Assembly (NCBI GenBank): GCA_937892085.1
Contig: CALAVD010000131.1
Location: 1-6,095, forward strand
DNA: 6,095 bases
Reading direction: 5' to 3'
Source of the DNA: an uncultured Prevotellaceae bacterium
GTDB taxonomy: Bacteria > Bacteroidota > Bacteroidia > Bacteroidales > Muribaculaceae
The notes beneath the pieces are model-generated. The model was not told the DNA's origin, did not search any database, and saw nothing but the letters and a program-made list of their open reading frames with translations. Position numbers and translations under genes: made by a program. Within the stretch, counting starts at the first letter, position 1. Each line of letters begins with the position of its first letter. Shown one piece after another: positions 1-6,033 of the stretch.

Positions 1-1
1 T

Positions 2-916
2 GCTCAAAAAGTTGATTATTCAGTCGTTTCCGTCCCAGAAGAGGCGGGGCTTGAACTAAAAAAAATCTCCTCTGACAACGATATGGTCGCTATGCCATTG
101 GTAATACGCAAAAATTCTGGCGTTCAATGGGTTTCCGGTCGGGTTATAGACATCTCTCCTAGCGATGGATTATTAGCATTTATTTCTGCAAGAGAAAATA
201 CCACTAATATCTATGTAAAGAATCTGAACGCCCGTAATAGAGCATCTGTTAAGAGGACGAATAGAACAGCCGTAATGGATTTATCCTTTTCTCCTGACGG
301 AAAGTATATTTGTTTTTCGGAGGAGGTTGGAAAAACCCGGAATATTTTCCAAACAGATGCACGTCAAGGTTTTATTTGTAGACAAATTACCAATGGGTGC
401 GTAGACTATAATCCTGTTTATTCCAAGGGCATGGGAAAATTGTTCTTCTCTAGAAAGGAATCAACGGCCTATAGTATATGGAGTTATGATTTGACAGAGA
501 AATACATCTCGAACTATTCTCCCGGCCTAAACCCTTTCATCATCGGAGACAGTCAAATTCTTTGCTCCAGGACAAATTCAGTTGGAAGAGGTGAAATATG
601 GCTTATCGACCTTGAGTATGGTACAGAGGAATGTATTTTAAGTGATTCGCAGATTTCCTTTTCTTCCCCTGTACTCTCTCCTGATGGAAAACGACTTGCC
701 ATTGTTGGAGGAACTCCTCTCCCGTATAAAGACAGATTTTATTGGAATACTGATATTTATGTGTGTAACCTTGACGGAAGCGAATTGCAACAGGTCACTT
801 ATCATGCCGCTGATGATTTATGTCCCGTATGGGATCAAGATGGAAAATCTCTTTTCTTCATAAGTCAACGTGGGAGTGAAGGCGCTGTTGCAAATATCTG
901 GAAAATAGACTTTTAA
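2..916 (+). CDS. TolB-like PD40 beta-propeller protein, 5' partial
   Basis: The frame is open from the first bases and ends at TAA 914-916, giving 304 visible residues; the true start lies upstream. The visible N-terminus reads AQKVDYSVVSVPEEAG, which looks like the end of a signal peptide (A|Q) followed by the mature protein, so probably only the leader is missing and the protein is exported to the periplasm or envelope. An ATG at 83 is in frame, but conserved-looking sequence continues upstream of it, so it is not the start. Several PD40/WD40-like blades are visible: ISPSDGLLAFISA, LSFSPDGKYICFSE, PVLSPDGKRLAIVGG and PVWDQDGKSLFFISQRG, the last close to the C-terminus. This repeat type is shared with the propeller of TolB, but the N-terminal TolB domain is not visible and I recall this architecture as a common Bacteroidales protein of unproven role. 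No catalytic motif is seen; protein or glycan binding is an inference. It is markedly more AT-rich than the next gene. Confidence 0.85.
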   Translation, partial: AQKVDYSVVSVPEEAGLELKKISSDNDMVAMPLVIRKNSGVQWVSGRVIDISPSDGLLAFISARENTTNIYVKNLNARNRASVKRTNRTAVMDLSFSPDGKYICFSEEVGKTRNIFQTDARQGFICRQITNGCVDYNPVYSKGMGKLFFSRKESTAYSIWSYDLTEKYISNYSPGLNPFIIGDSQILCSRTNSVGRGEIWLIDLEYGTEECILSDSQISFSSPVLSPDGKRLAIVGGTPLPYKDRFYWNTDIYVCNLDGSELQQVTYHAADDLCPVWDQDGKSLFFISQRGSEGAVANIWKIDF

Positions 917-951
917 CTAATTCTATAACATCAATTTTTAATCGTACTATT

Positions 952-1728
952 ATGAAAAAATTACTTTGCATGATTGCACTGGCGGGACTCGCACTGACCG
1001 CCTCGGCACAAACCCCACTGAGACTCAGCTCCTACAGTGGTACATCTGTAGAGCGCTACGATGGACAGCAGTGCGACGTGACTTTCGACCGACACATCTT
1101 CACTGGATGGAACACCATCTCACTGCCTTTTGCCATGAGCGAAGAGGAGATTGACAATGCACTGGGAACCGGCGTGAAACTGGAGAAGCTGGTGGGTGTG
1201 ACTCAACAAGGCACCGAAATAGTGCTGAACTTCCAAGACTGCAAGGCCGAAGGCATCGAAGCCAACATGCCCTACATCCTCTACTATCCTGGTGAGACAG
1301 GCACAAAGAAATTTCACGTTAACGCACAAGTAGTTAACAAGGAATCGAAGGTGACATTCACCACCGGCGGGGGCGTGGAAGTGACCATGAATGGCGCAGC
1401 GCTCAAGACCGACGGCAAAGGGCTATATGGCATCCTCGCCATCAACAATGTTGACGCCAACTTCACTGCCATCGACAACGACAAGGCATTCTTCTATGCT
1501 ACACGCTGCTTCATCACCATCCCTGGCGAACAGATGTTTACTCTCACCGCCAACCACTTAGGAGCTGGTGAGACAACCAGCATCAACGAGATTGCTGCCA
1601 GCAACGAAATCGTGGATGTTTACAACGTGCTCGGAATGCGCATGGCAAGCAACATCACAGCCAGCGACGTCAACAACCTCGCACCCGGCATCTACGTGGT
1701 GAAAGGCCGCAAGATTCTTGTGAAGTGA
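952..1728 (+). CDS. Secreted protein with type IX secretion C-terminal sorting tail
   Basis: This 258-residue protein starts with a clear signal peptide: MKK, then a hydrophobic stretch, then an AxA site (LTASA|Q) near residue 19. The C-terminus (about residues 222-258) contains VDVYNVLGMRM, then LAPGIYVVKGRKILVK, the usual form of the Por secretion tail that directs proteins through the type IX system across the outer membrane; the tail is normally removed or exchanged for a lipid anchor at the surface. The middle (about 25-200) is rich in Thr, Asn, Gly and alternating hydrophobic residues, suggesting beta structure, and includes GWNTISLPFAMS, a phrase I associate with Bacteroidales surface proteins. 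No enzyme motif is recognised, so the function is unknown. The gene begins 35 bases after the propeller gene, close enough for co-transcription, although their base composition differs strongly. No convincing -7 box lies in the gap. The ATG at 952 is chosen because it directly precedes the signal peptide. Confidence 0.88.
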   Translation: MKKLLCMIALAGLALTASAQTPLRLSSYSGTSVERYDGQQCDVTFDRHIFTGWNTISLPFAMSEEEIDNALGTGVKLEKLVGVTQQGTEIVLNFQDCKAEGIEANMPYILYYPGETGTKKFHVNAQVVNKESKVTFTTGGGVEVTMNGAALKTDGKGLYGILAINNVDANFTAIDNDKAFFYATRCFITIPGEQMFTLTANHLGAGETTSINEIAASNEIVDVYNVLGMRMASNITASDVNNLAPGIYVVKGRKILVK

Positions 1729-1745
1729 TGTAACTATCGTGTTTT

Positions 1746-2042
1746 CTACACATACTCTACAGGCAGCATCTCGGTCAAGGGGTGCTGCCTGCCGTTTATA
1801 AGCCAAGTGAAGGTGTAGCCTTCATAGTCGCGTGGCAACAGCACCTTGTCGATGTGGTGCCACTGAGGCTTGCCATAGTCGCTCGAAGCGCCGCTCAGCT
1901 CCACCTGCCTTGCGGCATGGTTGATGTGCCAATACCCTCCCCCAAGGCATAGGTCGCCAGGCTCCATGAGATGACGATGCAGCGTCACCATACCAAGCCG
2001 TAGGTGACCGCCACCAGTTATTATGAATTTAGGGTAAGACAC
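1746..2042 (-). CDS. Conserved-looking hypothetical protein, 98 aa, GTG start
   Basis: I do not recognise a named family. The frame is bounded upstream by an in-frame TAA at 2048-2046, so the earliest possible start is GTG at 2042-2040, six bases after it. ATG at codon 18 (1991-1989) is the alternative, but the residues before it (YPKFIITGGGHLRLG) look like structured protein, which favours GTG. The protein is rich in Gly, His and Trp, with motifs GDLCLGGGYWHI and LSGASSDYGKPQW, and probably folds mostly as beta strands. No signal peptide or membrane segment is seen. It starts 15 bases after the aspartokinase stop on the same strand, so it is probably co-transcribed with it. It does not resemble an ACT or homoserine dehydrogenase domain and so is not a detached piece of a longer aspartokinase. 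Its stop lies 17 bases from the stop of the convergent secreted-protein gene. Confidence 0.72.
   Translation of the reverse strand: MSYPKFIITGGGHLRLGMVTLHRHLMEPGDLCLGGGYWHINHAARQVELSGASSDYGKPQWHHIDKVLLPRDYEGYTFTWLINGRQHPLTEMLPVEYV
1760..1791. terminator. Hairpin in the 3' end of the 98-aa gene, possible terminator
   Basis: A perfect 9-base inverted repeat, CAGGCAGCA (1760-1768) and TGCTGCCTG (1783-1791), encloses a 14-base loop. It lies inside the last codons of the minus-strand gene and 32 bases after the stop of the convergent plus-strand gene. The stem is GC-rich, but no run of T follows on either strand, so an intrinsic terminator is uncertain. It might slow polymerase between the two convergent genes, or it may simply be coding sequence. 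Confidence 0.3.
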
Positions 2043-2057
2043 TTTTTAGTTCACAGT

Positions 2058-2921
2058 TCAATCGCTAATCAGGGTGCCGGTGGCGCCGCGGTTGAAGGTG
2101 TTTTTCACCCAGATGGGGATGTGCTTCTCGGCAACGGGCTTGATGGTGGGTGCGTAAATCACCTTGGCGCCCTCGTCGCACATCTGCTGCGCTTGCGCGT
2201 AGGTCATCTGGCGAATGACAGTGGCAGCAAGATCCACCTTAGGGTCGGCAGTCATGAAACCATCAACATCGGTCCAAATCTCCAGGCTGTCGGCATTGAG
2301 GGCGCTGGCAACGATTGCCGCAGTGTAGTCACTGCCGCCACGCCCCAAGTTAGAAATGCGGCGACTCTTGCTGTCGCGAGAGATGAAACCTCCCATCACT
2401 GCCACTTTGCCCTTGAATTTTCCTAAAGTGTTGACGATATTGGCATTGGTGTCTTCCATATCACACTCATGATTAGTGCTACGCATTATCTCGAGCGAGT
2501 TGAAATAGGTGGCATCGTCAATGATAAGGCTGATGATAAGCGACGACAACCGCTCGCCATAACTCACCACCTCCTCGAGGTCGGCCTCAGTGAGCTCTTC
2601 GTTGCGCGAGATGTCGGTGTAAGCGTTACTCAACTCATAGAAGAGGGCACGCACACGGTTGAGGGCATCATCAATTTGCTCGCCAGTAATGAGGGTGTTC
2701 ATAATCTCGTTGTGACGAGCAGTGATATCCTGCACAATGCGATAGGCGGCGATGTCGTTTTTCGCAGCCAAGTTGGCAGCCTCGATGAGCGTATCGGTGA
2801 GTCCGCCCAGTGCCGACACCACCACTACCACTTGTTCATCCTGATTTTCAACGATGTATTTGACATTGCGCAGCGCATCTACTGTACCTACCGATGTCCC
2901 TCCAAATTTCAGTACTTTCAT
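2058..2921 (-). CDS. Aspartokinase, catalytic domain only (no ACT or HSD region)
   Basis: Aspartate kinase phosphorylates L-aspartate with ATP to 4-phospho-L-aspartate, the first step toward lysine/diaminopimelate, threonine and methionine; it acts in the cytoplasm. The amino-acid kinase fold is complete: KFGGTS at residues 5-10 (nucleotide binding), VVVVVSALGGLTD at 31-43, SYGERLSS at 120-127, NLGRGGSDYTAA at 191-202 (substrate/phosphate loop), WTDVDG at 216-221, and NTFNRGATGT at 274-283. The protein stops at residue 287, just where the catalytic domain ends. LysC-type enzymes (about 440-450 aa) then carry two ACT domains that bind lysine or threonine, and ThrA-type enzymes (about 800 aa) carry ACT plus homoserine dehydrogenase. 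Both are absent, and the downstream sequence does not contain them in another frame. Sequence style is nearer to the N-terminal half of Bacteroidetes ThrA than to LysC, so I give no symbol. ATG at 2921 directly precedes KVLKFGGTS. It leads a probable two-gene unit with the 98-aa protein. Confidence 0.92.
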   Translation of the reverse strand: MKVLKFGGTSVGTVDALRNVKYIVENQDEQVVVVVSALGGLTDTLIEAANLAAKNDIAAYRIVQDITARHNEIMNTLITGEQIDDALNRVRALFYELSNAYTDISRNEELTEADLEEVVSYGERLSSLIISLIIDDATYFNSLEIMRSTNHECDMEDTNANIVNTLGKFKGKVAVMGGFISRDSKSRRISNLGRGGSDYTAAIVASALNADSLEIWTDVDGFMTADPKVDLAATVIRQMTYAQAQQMCDEGAKVIYAPTIKPVAEKHIPIWVKNTFNRGATGTLISD

Positions 2922-2943
2922 GAGTGTTTATCTAAATTGCGTG

Positions 2944-2951
2944 TAAAGTTA
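2944..2951 (-). promoter_or_regulatory. Possible -7 box for the aspartokinase gene
   Basis: The minus strand reads TAACTTTA here, 7 of 8 to the Bacteroidetes -7 consensus TAnnTTTG (last base A for G), about 22 bases upstream of the ATG at 2921. No good TTTG lies 19-21 bases further upstream, so the call is weak. No Shine-Dalgarno sequence precedes the start. Confidence 0.35.
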
Positions 2952-2981
2952 GTGCTTTTTCTTGATATGGCAGGAAAAAAA

Positions 2982-3013
2982 CTTGCAGAAATTGCAATAA
3001 ATGCTTATTTTTG
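2982..3013 (+). promoter_or_regulatory. Bacteroidetes-type promoter for yqgE
   Basis: A perfect -7 box, TATTTTTG (3006-3013), lies 20 bases after CTTG (2982-2985), a 3-of-4 match to the -33 box TTTG. Transcription would begin near 3018-3020, only a few bases before the ATG at 3022, predicting a nearly leaderless message. This also argues against the in-frame ATG at 3001, which would lie upstream of the -7 box. Confidence 0.5.
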
Positions 3014-3021
3014 CCTCTGAA

Positions 3022-3627
3022 ATGGAAGATTTGAACCTCGATATATTCAATTTGCTCGACAATCAGCCAGAGCCTGCACGAGGAGCATTGCTCGTAGCGA
3101 AGCCCACAGTGGAGGATTTCTGCTTCAAGCGCAGTATCACCATCCTTGTTGACCACAACAACAGCGACGGCTCAATGGGTGTGATAGTGAACAAGCCCAC
3201 GCGTTTCACACTCAACGAGATAGTGCCCGAGGTTGTGTGCAACGAGGATATCCCGCTCTATCTGGGCGGACCCGTTGGCACCAACATGATGTTTTTTCTG
3301 CACACTCTGGGCGAAGATGCCATTCCAGGCAGCGAGCAGTTAGCGCCAGGGCTATTCTTTGGTGGAGATTTCGATGTCATGAAGATGTTTCTTGCCGACG
3401 GCGAGAACGTCAACGAAAAGGTGAAATTCATGGTGGGATATAGCGGATGGAGTGTTGGGCAACTCAACAATGAGCTTGAGCGCCACGACTGGGCAGTGCT
3501 GAAAGGCGATGTCGCCCAACTGGTGATGAGTGTAAACAACGACGACCTGTGGGACAACGCTGTAGCCCGCTTCGGAGACCAGTACCAGCTATGGAAAAAC
3601 TGGCCCTCCGACGTGTCACTCAACTAA
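3022..3627 (+). CDS. yqgE: YqgE/AlgH family protein (UPF0301, DUF179)
   Basis: This 201-residue protein matches the YqgE/AlgH family (usually about 185-200 aa), a cytoplasmic family of unsettled biochemical function; AlgH was named for an effect on alginate genes in Pseudomonas, and a regulatory role is not established here. Family landmarks in order, numbered from the 3022 start: ARGALLVAKP near residue 19, an RSITILVDHN-like strand near 36, GSMGVIVNKP near 50, PLYLGGPVG near 75, LFFGGDFD near 110, VGYSGWSVGQLNNEL near 140, and the C-terminal LWKNWPSDVSLN, matching the family's usual NxPxDPSLN ending. The frame is open back to an ATG at 3001, but 3022 is preferred: it starts MEDLNLDIF, as expected for relatives, and the earlier ATG would fall inside the promoter. 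The gene is divergent from the aspartokinase gene and probably transcribed alone. Confidence 0.93.
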   Translation: MEDLNLDIFNLLDNQPEPARGALLVAKPTVEDFCFKRSITILVDHNNSDGSMGVIVNKPTRFTLNEIVPEVVCNEDIPLYLGGPVGTNMMFFLHTLGEDAIPGSEQLAPGLFFGGDFDVMKMFLADGENVNEKVKFMVGYSGWSVGQLNNELERHDWAVLKGDVAQLVMSVNNDDLWDNAVARFGDQYQLWKNWPSDVSLN

Positions 3628-3653
3628 CATTGTTCTCATCGCCGTAAGACAAA

Positions 3654-3835
3654 ACAAGAGGGTGTGTCATAATTCTGATTAAGTGCGCTTCGCGCAGAAA
3701 TCTAACAAATCATCACAAATCAAACATTATTTAATTTACTGGTTTCAAGCAAATTAATTATTTGTTGGATTTGAAAAAAATTTGAATGATTTCTCACGCG
3801 TAGCGTGACTCCTTAATTTTGACACACCCTCTTGT
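3654..3835. repeat. 182-base nested palindromic element (MITE-like or bidirectional terminator)
   Basis: This element fills most of the 228-base gap between two convergent genes. Its ends are perfect 16-base inverted repeats: ACAAGAGGGTGTGTCA (3654-3669) and its complement (3820-3835). Inside each arm is a small hairpin of the same design but different sequence: TGCGC-TTC-GCGCA (3684-3696) and TCACGC-GTA-GCGTGA (3794-3808). Next, moving inward, GAAATC (3697 onward) mirrors GATTTC (3788-3793). The inner arms 3716-3737 and 3751-3773 pair over most of their length, around a 13-base loop (3738-3750). The whole is symmetrical about position 3744. There is no coding potential. Such layouts fit a miniature inverted-repeat transposable element. 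They also fit a two-way terminator, because T-rich sequence follows the outer stem on both strands. No target-site duplication is evident. Copy number elsewhere in the genome would decide. Confidence 0.75.
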
Positions 3836-3855
3836 GTTATGTGTATTACAGCGAG

Positions 3856-5040
3856 TTATGCGTTGCCTATTGCCTCGATTTGGTTGGTGAGAGGGTTGCT
3901 ATACATTTGCAGCATGTATTTGAACATGTAGCTGCGGTCGCTATCGCTCACGGGGATGTCGGTGATTTTGTCGAGCTGGTCGTTGAGGTAGTCGTTGAAA
4001 ATCTTGGCTTCCTCGGTGGTGTAGTGGTCGGCAAAGTCGGTATTCTCGAGCAGCATATCGTGAGCCATATAATTGGTCTTGAATATCTTGTAGTTGGCAT
4101 GAATCTCGTGGTCGATGATGTTGCAGATGCGCTGCACGGTGAGCAGTCGGTCAAGGTCGGCAGGAATTTTGTCGAGCTTGTCGTTAATGCAAGGCGCAAA
4201 CGAGTAGTGAATTTTGCCCTTGAACTCGGCGATGCCGGTCTTCATACTGACAAGGTCGTCCTCCTGAGTCTTCTTGAAGTTGGGGTTCTTGCTCTTGAGC
4301 AAATATTCACGAGCCTTGAGGCGGTCGTTGGGGTCATACTCGTAGGTAAGAGCGATGGGCGCGATGTTCAGCTCCTTCAGGCTCTCGATGAACGGCACTT
4401 CGCGGTTGCCGTAGGTGAGCATCTTTATGAGGCTTTCCTGTGTGCGGTCGTTGCTGTCCTTGCAGCGTCCCTCGCGCTGGGCAATCCAGATGGAACCCTT
4501 CTTCTGCGTGAGCACAAAGTGCATATATCCCGAGAGCTGCAACGCTGCAGCCATAGTTTGCAGGCGTCCTAAATTGCGCTTCACGATAAAGCACTTATTG
4601 AGGCGCACCAACTTAGTTATCCAGTTGTATATAAGCAAGTTGTTGCCTATTGCAATCTCACAAGAATCCATGTCGTTCTCAATCATCAGGTAGCTGAGCA
4701 GTGCTGAGTCGAGCACGATGTCGCGGTGGTTGGTGATGAAGGTGTTAGGCACGTCCTTCACCAGGTTCTCCAGTCCGCTTGCTGTGAGTCCTTTCGATGT
4801 CTTTGCGAGCAAACCGTCGATAAAGGGTTTCATGAACTTGGTCTGCAATTCATATTTAGAGTTCAAGCTCAGCAGCAACATCTTGAGCTGCGTGTAATTG
4901 CACTGAGGCATCACGGCCTGTATAACCTGCTTGAACATTGGCTCACTGACCAGAATCGACATCTCGTTGTGGAAGTCCTTGTCCTGGATGGGACAGATGT
5001 CGGCATATTCACTTGGAATGATGATATTTTCGTTTTCCAT
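3856..5040 (-). CDS. Glycerolipid acyltransferase-like protein (PlsB/PlsC superfamily)
   Basis: The 394-residue protein carries the acyltransferase blocks in the right order. Block 1 is NHRDIVLDSA at 104-113, with the catalytic-type histidine H105; block 2 is KCFIVKRNLG at 149-158; block 3 is IWIAQREGRCKDSNDRT at 184-200, with the EGR expected to hold the phosphate of the acceptor; block 4 is IAPIALTYEYDP at 226-237. Known relatives transfer acyl groups to glycerol-3-phosphate or 1-acylglycerol-3-phosphate at the inner face of the membrane. The length and the FIVKR and EGR phrasing look more like PlsB than a short PlsC, but no PlsB-size N-terminus is present, so the acceptor is uncertain. The block 1 acidic residue is at H+6 (D111) and at H+2 (D107), not the usual H+5. 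No obvious transmembrane helix is seen. About 125 C-terminal residues after the catalytic region are hydrophilic and unassigned. ATG at 5040 is the natural start. It lies downstream of the regulator on the same strand but has its own promoter candidate. Confidence 0.82.
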   Translation of the reverse strand: MENENIIIPSEYADICPIQDKDFHNEMSILVSEPMFKQVIQAVMPQCNYTQLKMLLLSLNSKYELQTKFMKPFIDGLLAKTSKGLTASGLENLVKDVPNTFITNHRDIVLDSALLSYLMIENDMDSCEIAIGNNLLIYNWITKLVRLNKCFIVKRNLGRLQTMAAALQLSGYMHFVLTQKKGSIWIAQREGRCKDSNDRTQESLIKMLTYGNREVPFIESLKELNIAPIALTYEYDPNDRLKAREYLLKSKNPNFKKTQEDDLVSMKTGIAEFKGKIHYSFAPCINDKLDKIPADLDRLLTVQRICNIIDHEIHANYKIFKTNYMAHDMLLENTDFADHYTTEEAKIFNDYLNDQLDKITDIPVSDSDRSYMFKYMLQMYSNPLTNQIEAIGNA

Positions 5041-5086
5041 AAACTATTGAATTTGACAGAATATCTTAGTTGAAAAATCAAGTTTT

Positions 5087-5118
5087 CAAAAGTACAAAAA
5101 AATCTCTTACCAAGCAAA
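5087..5118 (-). promoter_or_regulatory. Bacteroidetes-type promoter for the acyltransferase gene
   Basis: On the minus strand TTTG (5118-5115) and TACTTTTG (5094-5087) match both the -33 and -7 consensus exactly, with the expected spacing of 20 bases. Transcription would start near 5082, giving a leader of about 40 bases before the ATG at 5040. This suggests the gene does not depend only on read-through from the regulator. Confidence 0.62.
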
Positions 5119-5147
5119 AAAAAGTAACGTTATTTTGAAAAAATAAC
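5116..5147 (-). terminator. AT-rich hairpin with T run after the regulator gene, weak terminator
   Basis: On the minus strand, 31 bases after the regulator stop, GTTATTTT (5147-5140) pairs with AAAATAAC (5136-5129) around a 3-base loop. Five bases later a run of eight T follows (5123-5116). The stem has few G/C pairs and the T run is not directly adjacent, so termination would be weak. The same sequence is also read here as a possible operator. Confidence 0.35.
5121..5147. promoter_or_regulatory. Candidate operator: three copies of GTTATTTT/AAAATAAC upstream of the acyltransferase promoter
   Basis: AAAGTAAC (5121-5128, one mismatch), GTTATTTT (5129-5136) and AAAATAAC (5140-5147) lie together, forming two overlapping inverted pairs. 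They begin three bases upstream of the -33 box of the acyltransferase gene. The same 8-base word recurs three times upstream of the regulator promoter, as would be expected for a shared regulator binding site. AT-rich gaps can produce such words by chance, and no binding evidence exists. Confidence 0.4.
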
Positions 5148-5178
5148 AATCATTTTCTCCCTAATCGGTGAGGAACGG

Positions 5179-5943
5179 TTACTCAGCGATAATCAGGTTG
5201 ATGCCGTGTTCATTAATTTGGTCAACGATGCTTGGGTTAACTCCAGCGTCGGTGATTATCATGTCGATGTCCTCGATGTCACCAATCTTGGCGAAGCCTC
5301 GCTTGCCAAACTTGCTGGCGTCGGCAAGAACTATCACCTTCTGGGCTGCACGCATCATCTGCTGGTTGAGCTCAGCCTCGCGCATGTCGGTGGTCGTGAA
5401 ACCATAGTTGAAGTCGATGCCGTCAACGCCGATGAAAAGCTTTGAAAACGAGCAGTTTGCAAGAATCTGCTTACTATACTGCCCCACCACCGAGAGACTG
5501 CTGTGGCGCAACATGCCACCCAGTTGTATGATGTCGTTGTTCTCGTCTTGCGACAAGATGTCGCTCACGGGGAGCGATGCCGAGACCACGGTGAGCCTGT
5601 GCACGGGCTTGATGTTACGTGCCAGAGCATGAACCGTAGTTCCCGATGCGATGATGATGCTGTCGTCGCGGCCTATGAGTTTGGCAGCCTCGCGGCCTAT
5701 GGCATCTTTCTGCTCGGGGAAAAGTTTCTCCTTTTCGTTTATCGACTTGTTGAAAGTGAAAGGATTGATGATTCGTGCCTTGCCATGACTGCGGTAAAGC
5801 TAGTTGGCCTGCTCGAGCTCCGACAGGTCCTTGCGGATGGTCACTTGCGACACGTCGAGTAGCTGAGCCAGCTGAGCCACAGTGACAGTCTCTTCTTTCA
5901 TGAGCACTTCCAATATTTGTGCCTGACGCTTTTTCTTAATCAT
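5179..5943 (-). pseudogene. DeoR/GlpR-type transcriptional regulator, interrupted by in-frame TAG at codon 48
   Basis: Read from ATG 5943-5941 to TAA 5181-5179, the frame spans 254 codons, the normal DeoR-family length, with one internal stop, TAG at 5802-5800. Before it, codons 1-47 encode the DNA-binding domain: MIKKKRQAQILEVLMKE, then the helix-turn-helix VTVAQLAQLLDVSQVTIRKDLSELEQ. After it the frame continues at once with LYRSHGKA (49-56), the standard junction, then EKEKLF, the effector domain with ASGTT at 99-103 (sugar-phosphate site), LGGMLR at 141-146, FIGVDGID at 170-177, GFTTTD at 181-186, VLADASKFG at 205-213, and IDMIITD at 226-232. Relatives usually have Gly-Leu-Leu-Tyr here, so the stop replaces a leucine; a single base change from TTG would do it. 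No other damage is visible. It may be a recent pseudogene, a sequencing error, or read-through. A late restart (GTG, codon 114) would lack the DNA-binding part. The ligand is unknown; family members sense phosphorylated sugars or glycerol-3-phosphate. Confidence 0.82.
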
Positions 5944-6001
5944 ACCCTCATTATTTAATGTGTATAGAGTTGCTTCGTTTTCTTGGTTTCAAGTTTCGTT
6001 G

Positions 6002-6033
6002 CAAAAGTATATTTTTCTGTTAAAACAAACAAG
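6002..6033 (-). promoter_or_regulatory. Bacteroidetes-type promoter for the regulator gene
   Basis: The minus strand reads TACTTTTG (6009-6002), a perfect -7 box identical to that of the acyltransferase gene, with CTTG (6033-6030) 20 bases upstream as a 3-of-4 -33 box. The start of transcription would be near 5997, leaving a leader of about 53 bases before the ATG at 5943. Confidence 0.5.

Noticed and set aside
1746..2060. The 98-aa gene as a frameshifted remnant of an ACT or homoserine dehydrogenase domain
   Set aside because: Its translation has none of the ACT or dehydrogenase patterns, is compact and starts after its own stop-delimited boundary.
2469..3020. 183-codon plus-strand frame (and 2004-2426) opposite the aspartokinase
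   Set aside because: Both are shadows of a well-supported kinase gene, with low-information translations and no family resemblance.
3001..3021. Upstream in-frame ATG as the yqgE start
   Set aside because: It lies at and before the -7 box TATTTTTG at 3006-3013, and it adds MLIFASE, which relatives are not expected to have; 3022 fits better.
3645..3845. Target-site duplication flanking the 182-base palindromic element
   Set aside because: Flanking bases (AGACAAA on the left, GTTATGTG on the right) share no direct repeat; any matching bases belong to the inverted arms.
3832..4572. 246-codon open frame on the plus strand opposite the acyltransferase gene
   Set aside because: It is antisense to a gene with clear catalytic blocks; its Val/Leu/Glu-rich translation has no recognisable domain and reflects the codon bias of the real gene.
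3741..5992. Shared 10-mer TGGTTTCAAG in the loop of the palindromic element and in the leader of the regulator gene
   Set aside because: Only two copies with unrelated surroundings; consistent with chance in AT-rich sequence.
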